Shown in pieces: positions 18,056 to 26,372 of a DNA stretch of 64,000 nt (positions within the stretch are counted from its first letter, which is position 1; each line of letters starts with the position of its first letter). Made by a program: the position numbers and the translations under genes. The stretch is from positions 98,433 through 162,432 of the forward strand of contig NZ_JARHUE010000004.1 in the NCBI RefSeq assembly GCF_029222905.1, written 5' to 3'. This DNA comes from Neptuniibacter sp. CAU 1671 (GTDB taxonomy: Bacteria; Pseudomonadota; Gammaproteobacteria; Pseudomonadales; Balneatricaceae). The notes below the pieces were generated by a model. The model did not search any database. It worked only from the letters and a program-made list of their open reading frames with translations, and was not told the origin of the DNA.

Positions 18056-18138
18056 GCAGGAAAAACAACCAACCCTGCAAGCCGGTCATTGCAGGCAGAA
18101 GTGCTGCGATCTTCGTAGCCTTTTTATAGGACTTATTC

Positions 18139-19818
18139 ATGAGCGAAAGCTTTGCAGATCTGTTTGAAGAATCCCTTCAGTCTCTGGACATGACTCCAGG
18201 CAAACTGGTTGTGGGCGAAGTCGTTGATATCGACAGCGACTGGGTTACCGTTCACGCCGGCCTGAAATCAGAAGCCATCATTCCACGTTCTCAGTTCCTG
18301 AACGACGCGAATGAGCTTGAAATCAAAATCGGTGACGACGTTAAAGTTGCTCTGGAAGCGGTTGAAGATGGTTTCGGTGAAACCCGTCTGTCCCGTGAAA
18401 AAGCCAAGCGTGCTGAAGCGTGGGAAGTTCTGCAGTCCAAATTTGATGCTGAAGAAACCGTTAAAGGTTACATCAGCGGTAAAGTTAAAGGCGGTTTCAC
18501 TGTCAGCATCAACAACATCCAGGGCTTCCTGCCAGGTTCTCTGGTTGACGTGCGTCCAGTACGCGACGTTGATCACCTGGAAGGCAAAGAGCTGGAATTC
18601 AAACTGATCAAACTGGATCCTAAGCGCAACAACATCGTTGTATCCCGTCGTGCCGTTCTGCAGGAAGCTAACTCTGCACAGCGTGACGAGCTGCTGGCTG
18701 CGCTGGAAGAAGGTCAGGAAGTTAAAGGTTTCGTTAAGAACCTGACTAACTACGGTGCCTTCATCGATCTGGGTGGTGTTGACGGTCTGCTGCACATCAC
18801 CGACATGGCTTGGAAACGTATCTCTCACCCATCTGAGATGCTGAACCCAGGTGACGAGATCACTGTTAAGATCATCAAGTTCGACAAAGACTCCGGCCGT
18901 ATCTCCCTGGGTCTGAAACAGCTGCACCAGGATCCTTGGGCGCTGATCAAAGAACGTTACCCAGCAGGTGCCAAGTGCAACGCTCGTGTAACCAACCTGA
19001 CTGACTACGGCTGCTTCGCATCTATCGAAGACGGCGTTGAAGGTCTGGTACACGTTTCTGAAATGTCCTGGACTAACAAAAACATCCACCCATCTAAAGT
19101 TGTTCAGATCGGTGATGAAGTTGAAGTAATGATCCTGGACGTTGATGAAGAGCGTCGTCGTATCTCCCTGGGTATCAAGCAGTGCACTGCTAACCCATGG
19201 ACTTCTTTCGCTGAATCTTTCGCTGCTGGCGACAAAGTAACTGGCACCATCAAGACCATCACCGATTTCGGTATCTTCGTTGGTCTGCAGGATGATCTCG
19301 ACGGCCTGGTTCACATGTCCGACATCACCTGGGAAGCCGATGCTGAAGCTGCGCTGCGTCAGTTCAAGAAAGGCGAAGAAGTTGAAGCCGTTATCCTGTC
19401 TATCGATGCTGAGAAAGAGCGTATCTCTCTGGGCATCAAACAGCTGGAAAGCGACCCATTTGCTGAGTTTGTAGCCAGCAACGACAAAGGCACCATCGTA
19501 AACGGTAAAGTCATTGCCGTTGACGCTAAAGGCGCAACTGTTGAACTGGGTGAAGGTATCGAAGGCTACCTGAAAGTATCTGAGATCTCTGTAGATCGCG
19601 TTGAAGATGCTTCTACCGTTCTGAGCATTGGCGACAGCGTTGAAGCGAAGATCACTAACGTTGATCGTCGTAACCGCGGTATCGCTCTGTCTATCCGTGC
19701 TAAAGAGCAGGCAGAAGAGCAGGCAGCTATCGCTTCTGTACGTAACACTGAAGTTGAAGTATCTGGCCCGACCACTATCGGTGACCTGATCAAGCAGCAG
19801 CTGGACAACCAGAAGTAA
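18139..19818 (+). CDS. rpsA: 30S ribosomal protein S1
   Basis: A 559-residue protein with six S1 (OB-fold) RNA-binding domains. The last four are obvious from repeated blocks such as [40 protein letters not shown] and [20 protein letters not shown], each followed by RRISLGIKQ-type endings. It brings mRNA to the 30S subunit and helps unfold leaders. Length equals gammaproteobacterial S1 (557-560). Codon use is strongly biased (GTT, CTG, GGT, AAA), as expected for a highly expressed gene. Neither cmk nor ihfB, its common neighbours, is adjacent. Its last 66 bases reappear at 21380-21445. Confidence 0.98.
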   Translation: MSESFADLFEESLQSLDMTPGKLVVGEVVDIDSDWVTVHAGLKSEAIIPRSQFLNDANELEIKIGDDVKVALEAVEDGFGETRLSREKAKRAEAWEVLQSKFDAEETVKGYISGKVKGGFTVSINNIQGFLPGSLVDVRPVRDVDHLEGKELEFKLIKLDPKRNNIVVSRRAVLQEANSAQRDELLAALEEGQEVKGFVKNLTNYGAFIDLGGVDGLLHITDMAWKRISHPSEMLNPGDEITVKIIKFDKDSGRISLGLKQLHQDPWALIKERYPAGAKCNARVTNLTDYGCFASIEDGVEGLVHVSEMSWTNKNIHPSKVVQIGDEVEVMILDVDEERRRISLGIKQCTANPWTSFAESFAAGDKVTGTIKTITDFGIFVGLQDDLDGLVHMSDITWEADAEAALRQFKKGEEVEAVILSIDAEKERISLGIKQLESDPFAEFVASNDKGTIVNGKVIAVDAKGATVELGEGIEGYLKVSEISVDRVEDASTVLSIGDSVEAKITNVDRRNRGIALSIRAKEQAEEQAAIASVRNTEVEVSGPTTIGDLIKQQLDNQK

Positions 19819-19855
19819 GATCTTTTCACGGGCCGCTTTGCAGCCCGCTGAATTA

Positions 19856-19889
19856 AAAAAACCGCAGTCGGCGACGGCTGCGGTTTTTT
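19856..19889 (+). terminator. intrinsic terminator of rpsA
   Basis: AAAAAACCGCAG (19856-19867) and CTGCGGTTTTTT (19878-19889) form a perfect 12-bp stem with a 10-base loop and a T-run, 37 bases after the stop. It may serve both strands. Confidence 0.92.
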
Positions 19890-19905
19890 ATTGTCTGATC
19901 AGGAA

Positions 19906-20217
19906 TCAGGTCTGATCTTTGTTTTCAAAGACATACAACGTCAGCGGCCGATAAAAGGCATAAAGCCACAATCCAAGCACGATGACAGATCCAAAAATGG
20001 CTGTGAACAACGCAGACATCATCACGCCAATCATGGGCGCAACCAGCAACGCTTTAAAGCCTGTCACCGGTTGGCCATTCCAACTCACGGTTTCCATTCC
20101 CAGGACACCCAGCACCCCGAAAAAAAGTGTAACCAGCAACATACCCAACAGTGAGCCAATAAATATCAGCTTATAAACACTGCCAGCACTTAGTTTTTTA
20201 ATTTCCAGTGATTCCAT
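19906..20217 (-). CDS. small inner-membrane protein, function unknown
   Basis: A 103-residue protein. Two hydrophobic segments are clear: about 17-40 (LIFIGSLLGMLLVTLFFGVL) and about 60-88 (MIGVMMSALFTAIFGSVIV). A polar loop (SWNGQPVTG) separates them and the C-terminus is charged. I recognise no family. It stands alone, convergent with rpsA and divergent from the ATP-grasp gene. Confidence 0.6.
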   Translation of the reverse strand: MESLEIKKLSAGSVYKLIFIGSLLGMLLVTLFFGVLGVLGMETVSWNGQPVTGFKALLVAPMIGVMMSALFTAIFGSVIVLGLWLYAFYRPLTLYVFENKDQT

Positions 20218-20346
20218 TCTCGCTTTCCTCAGGGCTTAAATTGTCACATCAGTCTAGACACTTTGGCGCGCCATTTCGACCCGGTCGTCATATCAATCAA
20301 ACATGAGAACAGCACAGTTTTTTCAGTTAACGTGCTCACAATCCCA

Positions 20347-20375
20347 TTGCCAAAAAAACAGCAAAATTCTATATT
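20347..20375 (+). promoter_or_regulatory. sigma-70 promoter of the ATP-grasp gene
   Basis: TTGCCA (20347-20352), a 17-base spacer and TATATT (20370-20375): five of six matches at each box. It lies 30 bases before the ATG at 20406. Confidence 0.7.
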
Positions 20376-20405
20376 TGCGCATCCTTGGCCACCTGAAAGT
20401 TGTGT

Positions 20406-21242
20406 ATGAAACTAGTTTCGTTTGACCCGCTTCGAACGTTGCACTTCCCGCCCCATACTGTTTTAAAACCTGAATCCATGCTGCTGCACCAGCAGACCAT
20501 TGCCACTGCTGACTGGGTACTCTACCCACCTTACTGGCTGATTAATTCACTGGTGTTTGGTCTGAAAGCACGGATTTTCCCTAGCCTGCCCAGTTACCTG
20601 CTTGGGCATAATAAAATTGAGATGACCCGTGCCTTTGAGCTGGTCGCACCAACTCACACCCCTTTTACGCTGATCAAGTCCAATACCCCGGAAAACGCTG
20701 AGATAGTCTGGGATCAGATGACACTGCCTTTTGTGGCCAAGCTGGTAAAAAGTAGCATGGGCGAAGGTGTTTTCCTGATTGAAGACCGCTCACAGTGGCG
20801 GGAGTACTGCGCAAAAGCCGATGTACTCTATGCGCAGGAATACCTGCCTATTGACCGGGATTTGAGGATTGTTGTGCTGGGCGAGGAGATCGTCCGGGGT
20901 TACTGGCGCATGCAATCTCCCTATAGTTTCCATAACAATATTGCCCGGGGTGGCGAAGTACTGGAAGGGATCATCCCACCTGCGGCAGAGACACTGGTGA
21001 AACATCTGTGCAGTACGCTGGGCATCAACCACGCGGGTTTTGATATCGCCATGGTAGGCGATCACCCATATGTCATCGAATTTAACCGACTGTTTGGGAA
21101 TCAGGGCCTGTCACGGGGCGGCATCAATACCGCCGACTGGATATTACCTTACCTGCAGAAGGAGCTTGCCAGCCACAATCCATTATCACCGAAACCCCGC
21201 AGTCCATCCGGACGTCGAAAAAAGAAGTCAAACGCAGCATAA
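20406..21242 (+). CDS. RimK-type ATP-grasp ligase
   Basis: A 278-residue protein of the ATP-grasp superfamily. Residues 1-80 are a pre-ATP-grasp region. LPFVAKLVKSSMGEGVFLIE is the nucleotide-binding hinge region, with a lysine and a flexible glycine loop. YAQEYLPIDRDLRIVVLGEE and IEFNRLFGNQG supply the acidic metal-binding residues. Such enzymes join a carboxylate to an amine (glutamate tailing, small peptides); the substrate here is unknown. A TTG six bases upstream is in frame, but ATG at 20406 is preferred. The C-terminal tail is basic (SPSGRRKKKSNAA), and a truncated copy of this tail lies at 24803-24849. Confidence 0.8.
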   Translation: MKLVSFDPLRTLHFPPHTVLKPESMLLHQQTIATADWVLYPPYWLINSLVFGLKARIFPSLPSYLLGHNKIEMTRAFELVAPTHTPFTLIKSNTPENAEIVWDQMTLPFVAKLVKSSMGEGVFLIEDRSQWREYCAKADVLYAQEYLPIDRDLRIVVLGEEIVRGYWRMQSPYSFHNNIARGGEVLEGIIPPAAETLVKHLCSTLGINHAGFDIAMVGDHPYVIEFNRLFGNQGLSRGGINTADWILPYLQKELASHNPLSPKPRSPSGRRKKKSNAA

Positions 21243-21256
21243 AATTTAATGCTGGA

Positions 21257-21366
21257 TCAGCTCCAGCTCAAATACTTTTACTTGGACGAGAGACATATGA
21301 AATTCTCACCATCCTGCCCTCTTGTAGTTGAAAGGTTCAGCATCAACCTGCATTTCACCCTGTCCT
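21257..21366 (-). pseudogene. fragments of a tautomerase-cupin gene pair (duplicate of 25100-25367)
   Basis: 21257-21299 aligns with 25100-25142 (five differences in 43 bases) and, on the minus strand, encodes the first residues of a tautomerase paralogue (MSLVQVKVFELEL); the catalytic Pro after Met is Ser. 21301-21366 aligns with 25301-25367 inside the cupin gene, with one deletion and three substitutions in most of its length. The native DNA between them (25143-25300) is missing, so the copy is an internally deleted fragment. Neither piece can be functional. Confidence 0.85.
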
Positions 21367-21379
21367 AGAGGAAGACGGG

Positions 21380-21445
21380 GTTGAAGTATCTGGCCCGGCC
21401 ACTATCGGTGATCTGATCAAGCTGCAGTTGGACAAGCAGAAGTAA
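21380..21445 (+). pseudogene. duplicate of the last 66 bases of rpsA
   Basis: Matches 19753-19818 at 61 of 66 bases. It still reads in frame to a stop: VEVSGPATIGDLIKLQLDKQK instead of the genuine S1 ending with T, Q and N at the changed positions. It is directly joined to the cupin fragment and lies 99 bases before the ammonium-transporter/GGDEF/EAL gene. Confidence 0.9.
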
Positions 21446-21544
21446 TTACTACCTGTCCTGACTAAAAAGGCTTAATTATTGCATGGATTTAATAACCGGC
21501 TTAAGCCCATCCGGGCTGGCTTCAAATCTAAGGCAGAAGTAAGA

Positions 21545-24500
21545 ATGCTGGATTACCTGTGGCTTATCATCTCTGCACTGCTGGTTTTCTTAATGCAGGC
21601 TGGCTTCCTTTGTCTGGAAAGCGGGCGTATTCGCAGCAAAAACAGTATTAACGTCGCAGCTAAGAACATCTCTGACTTCATTCTATCTATCTGCATATTC
21701 TGGCTGGTAGGCTTTGGACTGATGTTCGGAAACAGCATCGGCGGTCTTACCGGAAGCAATAATTTCCTGTTCGGCGACGATGCCAACGCGTTTCAGACCT
21801 GCTTCTTTCTATTCCAGATGATGTTCTGCGGCACAGCCGCAACGCTCACTTCTGGTGCAACAGCGGAAAGAATGACCTTTAATGGCTACATTCTGGTGAC
21901 TGCTATTCTATGTCTTTTTATCTATCCGATCACAGGACACTGGAGCTGGGCCAGCCTTTATAACCCCTCAAACCAGGGTTGGCTTGAAAGCCTGGGATTC
22001 GTGGACTTTGCCGGTGCCACTGTCGTCCACTCCGTTGGTAGCTGGATCGCACTGGCTGCAGTACTGGTCATCGGCCCTAGAATAGGGCGCTATCAGAACA
22101 ATGTCCGCTTTCCCTCCGGTAATAACCTACCGATGGCCACCATGGGCACCCTGCTTATCTGGCTTGGCTGGTTCGGCTTCAACGGTGGCAGCGCGCTTCA
22201 CCTGACTGAGCAGGTTCCCACCATACTGCTCAACACCTGTCTAGCGGCCGTATGGAGTGGCTTTATTGCCTCAACCCTGCATTATTTTGAACAAAAATTT
22301 ATTGATGTCAGCTATATACTTAACGGCATTATCGCGGGTCTTGTGAGTATAACTGCAGCTTGTCATGCGGTATCACCTTCGGCAGCTAGCGTGATTGGCA
22401 TGATTGCCGGAGTAATTCTTTTCTACGGCACCAAATTGATAGAACGATTACGCGTCGATGATGCTCTCTACGTAATACCTGCACATCTACTCTCCGGTAT
22501 CTGGGGCACCCTTGCATTCGCGTTATTCAGTCATCCGGAATTCTTAAGCTCTGGCCTCAGCCGTTTGGAGCAGTTCGGCGTCCAGTTATTTTCAATAACC
22601 ATAATCGGCCTTTATAGCTTCGGCCTTAGCTACCTGTTACTGCGCATCGTTAACCGTTTTATACCGCTTCGCGTTACGCCTAACGATGAGATGAAGGGAC
22701 TGAATGTCACCGAACACCGCGCCTCTACCGAGCTGATTGACCTGTTAAGTGATATGGAACTGCAACAGAACCATGGACAATTTACCACCCCGGTTAAAGT
22801 GGAACCCTTTACCGAAGTCGGTCAAATCGCTAAAAAGTACAACGAGGTTATCGAGCGGATCAATCTGGAAATCCATGAACGGGATAACGCAATTGACCAA
22901 TATCAGTCCAGCGAACGACGCAAGGGAGCAATTCTCGACTCATCTATGGACTGCATCATATCTATTGACTGGGAAGGTCGGGTGATCGAGTTTAACTCCG
23001 CCTCAGAGAGGACACTGGGCTGTCTGAAAAAACATATCCAAGGGAAGCACTTTGTAGAGTTTTTTGTAATTGAACAAGATCGACAGCAGTTCAATCACAG
23101 TCTGCAGCAGTTTTTCAGTGCAGCCAACGGACCGGTACTTAATCGACGGAACAGGCTCACACTGAGAAGAGTATCAGGGCACCAGTTTCCTGCCGAGGTT
23201 ACCATCACCAGTACCCGCATGTCTGAGGAATCACGCACTGAGTTCACCCTGCATATACGTGACGTAACCCGGGATCAAAAACTGCAATCTCGCCTCACTT
23301 TTTTAGCCTATAAAGATCCCCTCACCCGTCTTTCCAACCGCGCTCACCTCATGAAGAGACTGCAAGAGGAGATTCTGATAGCACAAAATACCCAGCAAGT
23401 GATCGCGCTGCTGTTTATGGATCTGGATAAGTTTAAAAAGATTAACGATACCCTGGGTCACAAAGCCGGCGATGAGTTACTCTGCGAGGTTGCTCGCCGC
23501 CTCAGCTCCGTCTCTCGTCCGGGCGACATTATTGCCCGCTGGGGCGGTGATGAATTTATCGTTGTCATCTGCGGCAATCTTCATCCTGAACTGATCCGCA
23601 ACAAAGCGCAGAGCATTCTGGATATTATGCGCGTGCCGGTGGAGCTTGCGGAAAAGCAGTTCAATATACCGACCAGTATCGGAGTCGCTGTATCTGAACA
23701 CGGTCAAACCGAGGCTGACCAGCTTATTCAGGAAGCGGATATTGCCATGTACACCGCCAAACTCGGTGGGCGGGATAATTATCAGATATTTGAACCCTAC
23801 ATGGCCGAGCGCACCACTAAGTCGGTCGAATACGAAAACATGATTAAACGAGCTTTAGAGGAGCATCAGTTCCACCTGGTTTACCAGCCGAAGGTCAAAC
23901 TTGACGAGATAGTTGCCTTCGAGGCACTGATCCGTTGGAACCACCCTCAAAAAGGCCCTATCTCACCGGCTGAATTCATCCCTATCGCTGAAGAGAGCAA
24001 CCTGATCATTCAAATAGGAGAGCTGGTTATCAGTGAATCCCTGAAGCAGCTATCCAACTGGAGAGAGCAACACCTCCCCCTACTCCCAATATCAGTGAAT
24101 ATTTCCGGGCGCCACCTGATATCTGATGCTCTGTTACCATTTATCAAACAGCAACTCAGCCTCTTCTCCATACCCGGAAGGCTGCTGGAGATTGAGATAA
24201 CCGAAGGCGTACTGATTCAGGATATTGAACGCTGCATTGAGGTCATGGAACAGCTGAAAAAGCTGCATATCAGCATCTCTATCGATGACTTTGGCACCGG
24301 TTACTCCTCGCTAAATTATCTGAAGCGGCTACCGCTGGATATTCTGAAGATCGACCAGTCATTTGTTGAGGAATGCGCCAGCAAGGAGGAGGACGGTGAG
24401 ATCTGCGCCACCATCATAAATCTGGCGCGCAGCCTCAATCTGCAAACCGTAGCGGAAGGGGTGGAAACTAAAGCGCAATTGGAAACACTACTGACACTGG

Positions 24501-24619
24501 GTTGTGAAATTTTTCAGGGTTATTACTTCTACAAGCCGCTGCTACCGGACCAGATCTCTATTCTTCTCGATCCAGATAGTGAACACAGTGAAACAATAGT
24601 GGAAATCGACACCGACTAG
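21545..24619 (+). CDS. ammonium transporter-PAS-GGDEF-EAL fusion protein
   Basis: A 1024-residue fusion. Residues about 1-380 are an Amt/Rh domain with 11 hydrophobic helices; the pore twin histidines are kept as H162 (TVVHSVGSW) and H314 (IPAHLLSG), and MQAGFLCLESGRIRSKNSIN is the typical N-terminus. A linker and PAS domain (about 465-580) follow, then GGDEF (GGDEF at 667-671, intact) and EAL (EALIRW at 793-795, with DDFGTGYSSL). It probably senses or transports ammonium and adjusts c-di-GMP; net cyclase or phosphodiesterase activity cannot be told. The ATG at 21545 follows AAGGCAGAAG and is preferred over an upstream TTG at 21479. Flanked on both sides by fragments of neighbouring genes. 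Confidence 0.93.
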   Translation: MLDYLWLIISALLVFLMQAGFLCLESGRIRSKNSINVAAKNISDFILSICIFWLVGFGLMFGNSIGGLTGSNNFLFGDDANAFQTCFFLFQMMFCGTAATLTSGATAERMTFNGYILVTAILCLFIYPITGHWSWASLYNPSNQGWLESLGFVDFAGATVVHSVGSWIALAAVLVIGPRIGRYQNNVRFPSGNNLPMATMGTLLIWLGWFGFNGGSALHLTEQVPTILLNTCLAAVWSGFIASTLHYFEQKFIDVSYILNGIIAGLVSITAACHAVSPSAASVIGMIAGVILFYGTKLIERLRVDDALYVIPAHLLSGIWGTLAFALFSHPEFLSSGLSRLEQFGVQLFSITIIGLYSFGLSYLLLRIVNRFIPLRVTPNDEMKGLNVTEHRASTELIDLLSDMELQQNHGQFTTPVKVEPFTEVGQIAKKYNEVIERINLEIHERDNAIDQYQSSERRKGAILDSSMDCIISIDWEGRVIEFNSASERTLGCLKKHIQGKHFVEFFVIEQDRQQFNHSLQQFFSAANGPVLNRRNRLTLRRVSGHQFPAEVTITSTRMSEESRTEFTLHIRDVTRDQKLQSRLTFLAYKDPLTRLSNRAHLMKRLQEEILIAQNTQQVIALLFMDLDKFKKINDTLGHKAGDELLCEVARRLSSVSRPGDIIARWGGDEFIVVICGNLHPELIRNKAQSILDIMRVPVELAEKQFNIPTSIGVAVSEHGQTEADQLIQEADIAMYTAKLGGRDNYQIFEPYMAERTTKSVEYENMIKRALEEHQFHLVYQPKVKLDEIVAFEALIRWNHPQKGPISPAEFIPIAEESNLIIQIGELVISESLKQLSNWREQHLPLLPISVNISGRHLISDALLPFIKQQLSLFSIPGRLLEIEITEGVLIQDIERCIEVMEQLKKLHISISIDDFGTGYSSLNYLKRLPLDILKIDQSFVEECASKEEDGEICATIINLARSLNLQTVAEGVETKAQLETLLTLGCEIFQGYYFYKPLLPDQISILLDPDSEHSETIVEIDTD

Positions 24620-24621
24620 AT

Positions 24622-24788
24622 TATTCGATCACGTAGTCGATTAAATCTTCTTTAATGAGCAGATTGTCTCTGATCCATACCGATTGAGTAGGGATACACC
24701 AGCAAAATGCATCCACATCTTCAGGGTGAACTTGATGCAATTCAGTACCTACATTCAGGGATCCTCATATCGGGAGTTGCGCAGGCAT
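24622..24788 (-). pseudogene. fragment of a ycgN paralogue
   Basis: 24622-24700 aligns with 27571-27651 (3' end of ycgN), and 24701-24788 aligns with about 27757-27846 further into that gene; the native 105 bases between are absent. On the minus strand the end reads LIKEDLIDYVIE then a stop, against QITEDELVDYVID in ycgN. Sequence is more diverged than the other fragments. It begins two bases after the stop of the Amt-GGDEF-EAL gene. Not functional. Confidence 0.8.
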
Positions 24789-24802
24789 TCCCCCTTTAAC
24801 CC

Positions 24803-24849
24803 AAACCCGCAGTCCATCCGGGCGGAGAAGAAAGTCAAACGCAGCGTAA
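24803..24849 (+). pseudogene. truncated duplicate of the ATP-grasp gene 3' end
   Basis: Matches 21194-21242 closely and keeps the reading frame and stop: RSPSGRRRKSNAA, against RSPSGRRKKKSNAA in the full gene. It is followed by a terminator (24861-24891). The two copies of this tail bracket the whole 3.5-kb block that carries the Amt-GGDEF-EAL gene. Confidence 0.88.
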
Positions 24850-24860
24850 AACACACAAAT

Positions 24861-24891
24861 AAAAACCGTAGTCAGAAAAACTACGGTTTTT
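24861..24891 (+). terminator. intrinsic terminator
   Basis: AAAAACCGTAG (24861-24871), loop TCAGAAAAA and CTACGGTTTTT (24881-24891) make an 11-bp perfect stem with a T-run. It lies just after the duplicated ATP-grasp tail, so it may be the original terminator of that gene. It also has an A-run on the left and may serve the tautomerase gene on the other strand. Confidence 0.9.
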
Positions 24892-24923
24892 AAATTGGCC
24901 AACGTTAGATCCAGGCTGCCCGT

Positions 24924-25139
24924 CTAATCAACACACAGCCGTTTAACATCTTCCAGCTTGATCGACTTGCCACCCACACCCCAATGACAATCTTTCACCT
25001 CATTCACGATTACCCAGGTTACATCACGCAGCTTTTCATGTGTCGCATCCGCAATAACATCCGTAAACCCCTGAATAATCTGGTCTGTTTGATCCTGAGT
25101 CAGCTCCAACTCAAATACTTTTAATTGAACAAGAGGCAT
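24924..25139 (-). CDS. 4-oxalocrotonate tautomerase-like small protein
   Basis: A 71-residue member of the tautomerase superfamily, in which the amino-terminal Pro exposed after Met removal is the catalytic base (MPLVQLKVFELELT). Residues WGVGGKSI near the C-terminus are typical. Family members isomerise unsaturated keto acids, usually as oligomers in the cytoplasm. The substrate is unknown. It lies 14 bases after the cupin gene on the same strand, so the pair is one operon, probably under the TetR-type regulator at 25687. Confidence 0.82.
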   Translation of the reverse strand: MPLVQLKVFELELTQDQTDQIIQGFTDVIADATHEKLRDVTWVIVNEVKDCHWGVGGKSIKLEDVKRLCVD

Positions 25140-25153
25140 ATGCAGTTCTCCGC

Positions 25154-25609
25154 TTAATTATCAGACCAGATAACCGGGCCCTCTCCAACAACACCATCAG
25201 TGAGGGAATACTGCTCGAGTGAATTTTCTTTAACCTGAATGATCAGGTAGATCAGTGATTCGGAGCCCGTATTTCGCCAGCTCCGCATGCCAGCCGGTGA
25301 AATTCTCACCATACTACCCTCTTGTACTTGAAAGGTTTCAGCATCAACCTGCATTTCACCCTGTCCTTTAAGAAAGATGTAGACCTCTTCGTTCTGCTGA
25401 TGTTTGTGATAAAAAGGCATACCCGCGCCAGGCAACAATGAGTTAATCGAGATCTCACACCCGGTAGCCGCCAAGCTGTCTTTAACAAACTGCTTACCTT
25501 CTATAGCACCAAGTCCGGGCACTTCCAGACAATACTCAGCCCATGCCGTGAGCTTGCCAGCCTCATGGAGAGCGTAGCGCTTACTGGATATATCAGAATA
25601 ACTATTCAT
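25154..25609 (-). CDS. cupin-domain protein
   Basis: A 151-residue single cupin. The two metal-binding motifs are seen as FYHKHQQNEEVYIFLKGQGE (His, His, Glu) and the second block SPAGMRSWRNTGSE, where a histidine is replaced by Arg/Trp, so metal binding may be altered. It could be an enzyme or a small-molecule sensor; nothing specifies which. First gene of the cupin-tautomerase operon, with a TetR-like operator (25619-25633) overlapping its ribosome site AGGAAGG. Confidence 0.78.
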   Translation of the reverse strand: MNSYSDISSKRYALHEAGKLTAWAEYCLEVPGLGAIEGKQFVKDSLAATGCEISINSLLPGAGMPFYHKHQQNEEVYIFLKGQGEMQVDAETFQVQEGSMVRISPAGMRSWRNTGSESLIYLIIQVKENSLEQYSLTDGVVGEGPVIWSDN

Positions 25610-25618
25610 ATTTACCTT

Positions 25619-25633
25619 CCTACTAGTTGGTAG
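25619..25633 (-). promoter_or_regulatory. predicted TetR-type operator upstream of the cupin gene
   Basis: CCTACTAGTTGGTAG, an imperfect dyad ten bases before the cupin start. It matches 13 of 15 bases with the site in front of the TetR gene (26270-26284). It overlaps the ribosome-binding region, so bound repressor would block transcription close to the start. Confidence 0.7.
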
Positions 25634-25644
25634 TTTGATGATGT

Positions 25645-25667
25645 AAAAAAAGAGACACCCTGTCTCT
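25645..25667 (-). terminator. terminator of the TetR gene
   Basis: AGAGACA (25651-25657), loop CCC, TGTCTCT (25661-25667). Reading the minus strand, the hairpin is followed by a run of T (A-run at 25645-25650), 20 bases after the TetR gene stop. Confidence 0.85.
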
Positions 25668-25686
25668 CTCTTTTTAAGACCTCGCC

Positions 25687-26256
25687 TTAATCAGCCAACG
25701 GTCTTAAATTTGCAATCAATGCTTCAGCCGTATTGGTGAATATCAACTCATCCTCATGGCTTCTGGCCAGCATTAATGCTCCCTGCAAACCCGCAAGAAC
25801 CAGATCAGCTTGCATAGTAGGTGGTTGATCAGACCTGATTTCTCCATTGATCTGGCCTTGTTCAAGTACTTCAACCAGCCAGGTTCTGCTTGCCGAGAAA
25901 AATGCGATCAGCTCAGGTTTCAGACTTATATCCAGCGTGTGAATATCTGATGCGAGCATACCGCCAAGACAAACCCGGTTCGCCGCGAGTGTTTCAGAAT
26001 ACAGATTGATATACCCGGCGAGCCTGTCCTGCGCACTGCTCCGGTTCTGCATAAAGTCCTGCAAAAGCCACGTTACTTGATCGGTATAGCTTTGCAACAA
26101 GGCCTTCGCCAGATCAATTTTATTCGGGAAATGATGGTGAATGCTCGCCTTCCTGATGCCCACTTCAGCGGCAATGTCGGCATAGCTAAACCCATTAAAA
26201 CCCCGCTGCTGCAGTAGCCTCTGAGCAACATCCAGAATGTCATTTCGTTTATTCAT
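25687..26256 (-). CDS. TetR/AcrR-family repressor
   Basis: A 189-residue regulator. Residues 1-50 hold the TetR helix-turn-helix (DVAQRLLQQRGFNGFSYADI, then VGIRKASIHHHFPNKIDLAK). The rest is an alpha-helical ligand and dimer domain of the TetR_C type. An operator-like dyad sits 13 bases before its start and a near-identical one before the cupin-tautomerase operon downstream, which implies autoregulation and control of that operon. The inducer is unknown. Confidence 0.88.
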   Translation of the reverse strand: MNKRNDILDVAQRLLQQRGFNGFSYADIAAEVGIRKASIHHHFPNKIDLAKALLQSYTDQVTWLLQDFMQNRSSAQDRLAGYINLYSETLAANRVCLGGMLASDIHTLDISLKPELIAFFSASRTWLVEVLEQGQINGEIRSDQPPTMQADLVLAGLQGALMLARSHEDELIFTNTAEALIANLRPLAD

Positions 26257-26269
26257 AGCCAGATACTAA

Positions 26270-26284
26270 CCTACCAGTAGGTAG
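26270..26284 (-). promoter_or_regulatory. predicted TetR autoregulatory operator
   Basis: CCTACCAGTAGGTAG, a dyad with a further TAGG repeat beside it. It shares CCTAC-N6-GTAG with the cupin site at 25619-25633 and has the same orientation and similar distance to the start codon. Confidence 0.7.
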
Positions 26285-26372
26285 GTATACAATCCTTTTA
26301 GTCAAAAATTAATCGCTGAATACTGAACAGCAAGAGCTAACGCATACCTATGCTGGTTATGAAAGCCGAGCC

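Noticed and set aside
18268-19314. 348-residue open frame antisense to rpsA
   Set aside because: It is the mirror of a strongly codon-biased ribosomal gene; the protein has no family features and lies wholly inside rpsA.
24684-24893. 69-residue frame after the Amt-GGDEF-EAL gene
   Set aside because: It crosses the ycgN fragment, the ATP-grasp tail copy and the terminator, so it is not a gene.
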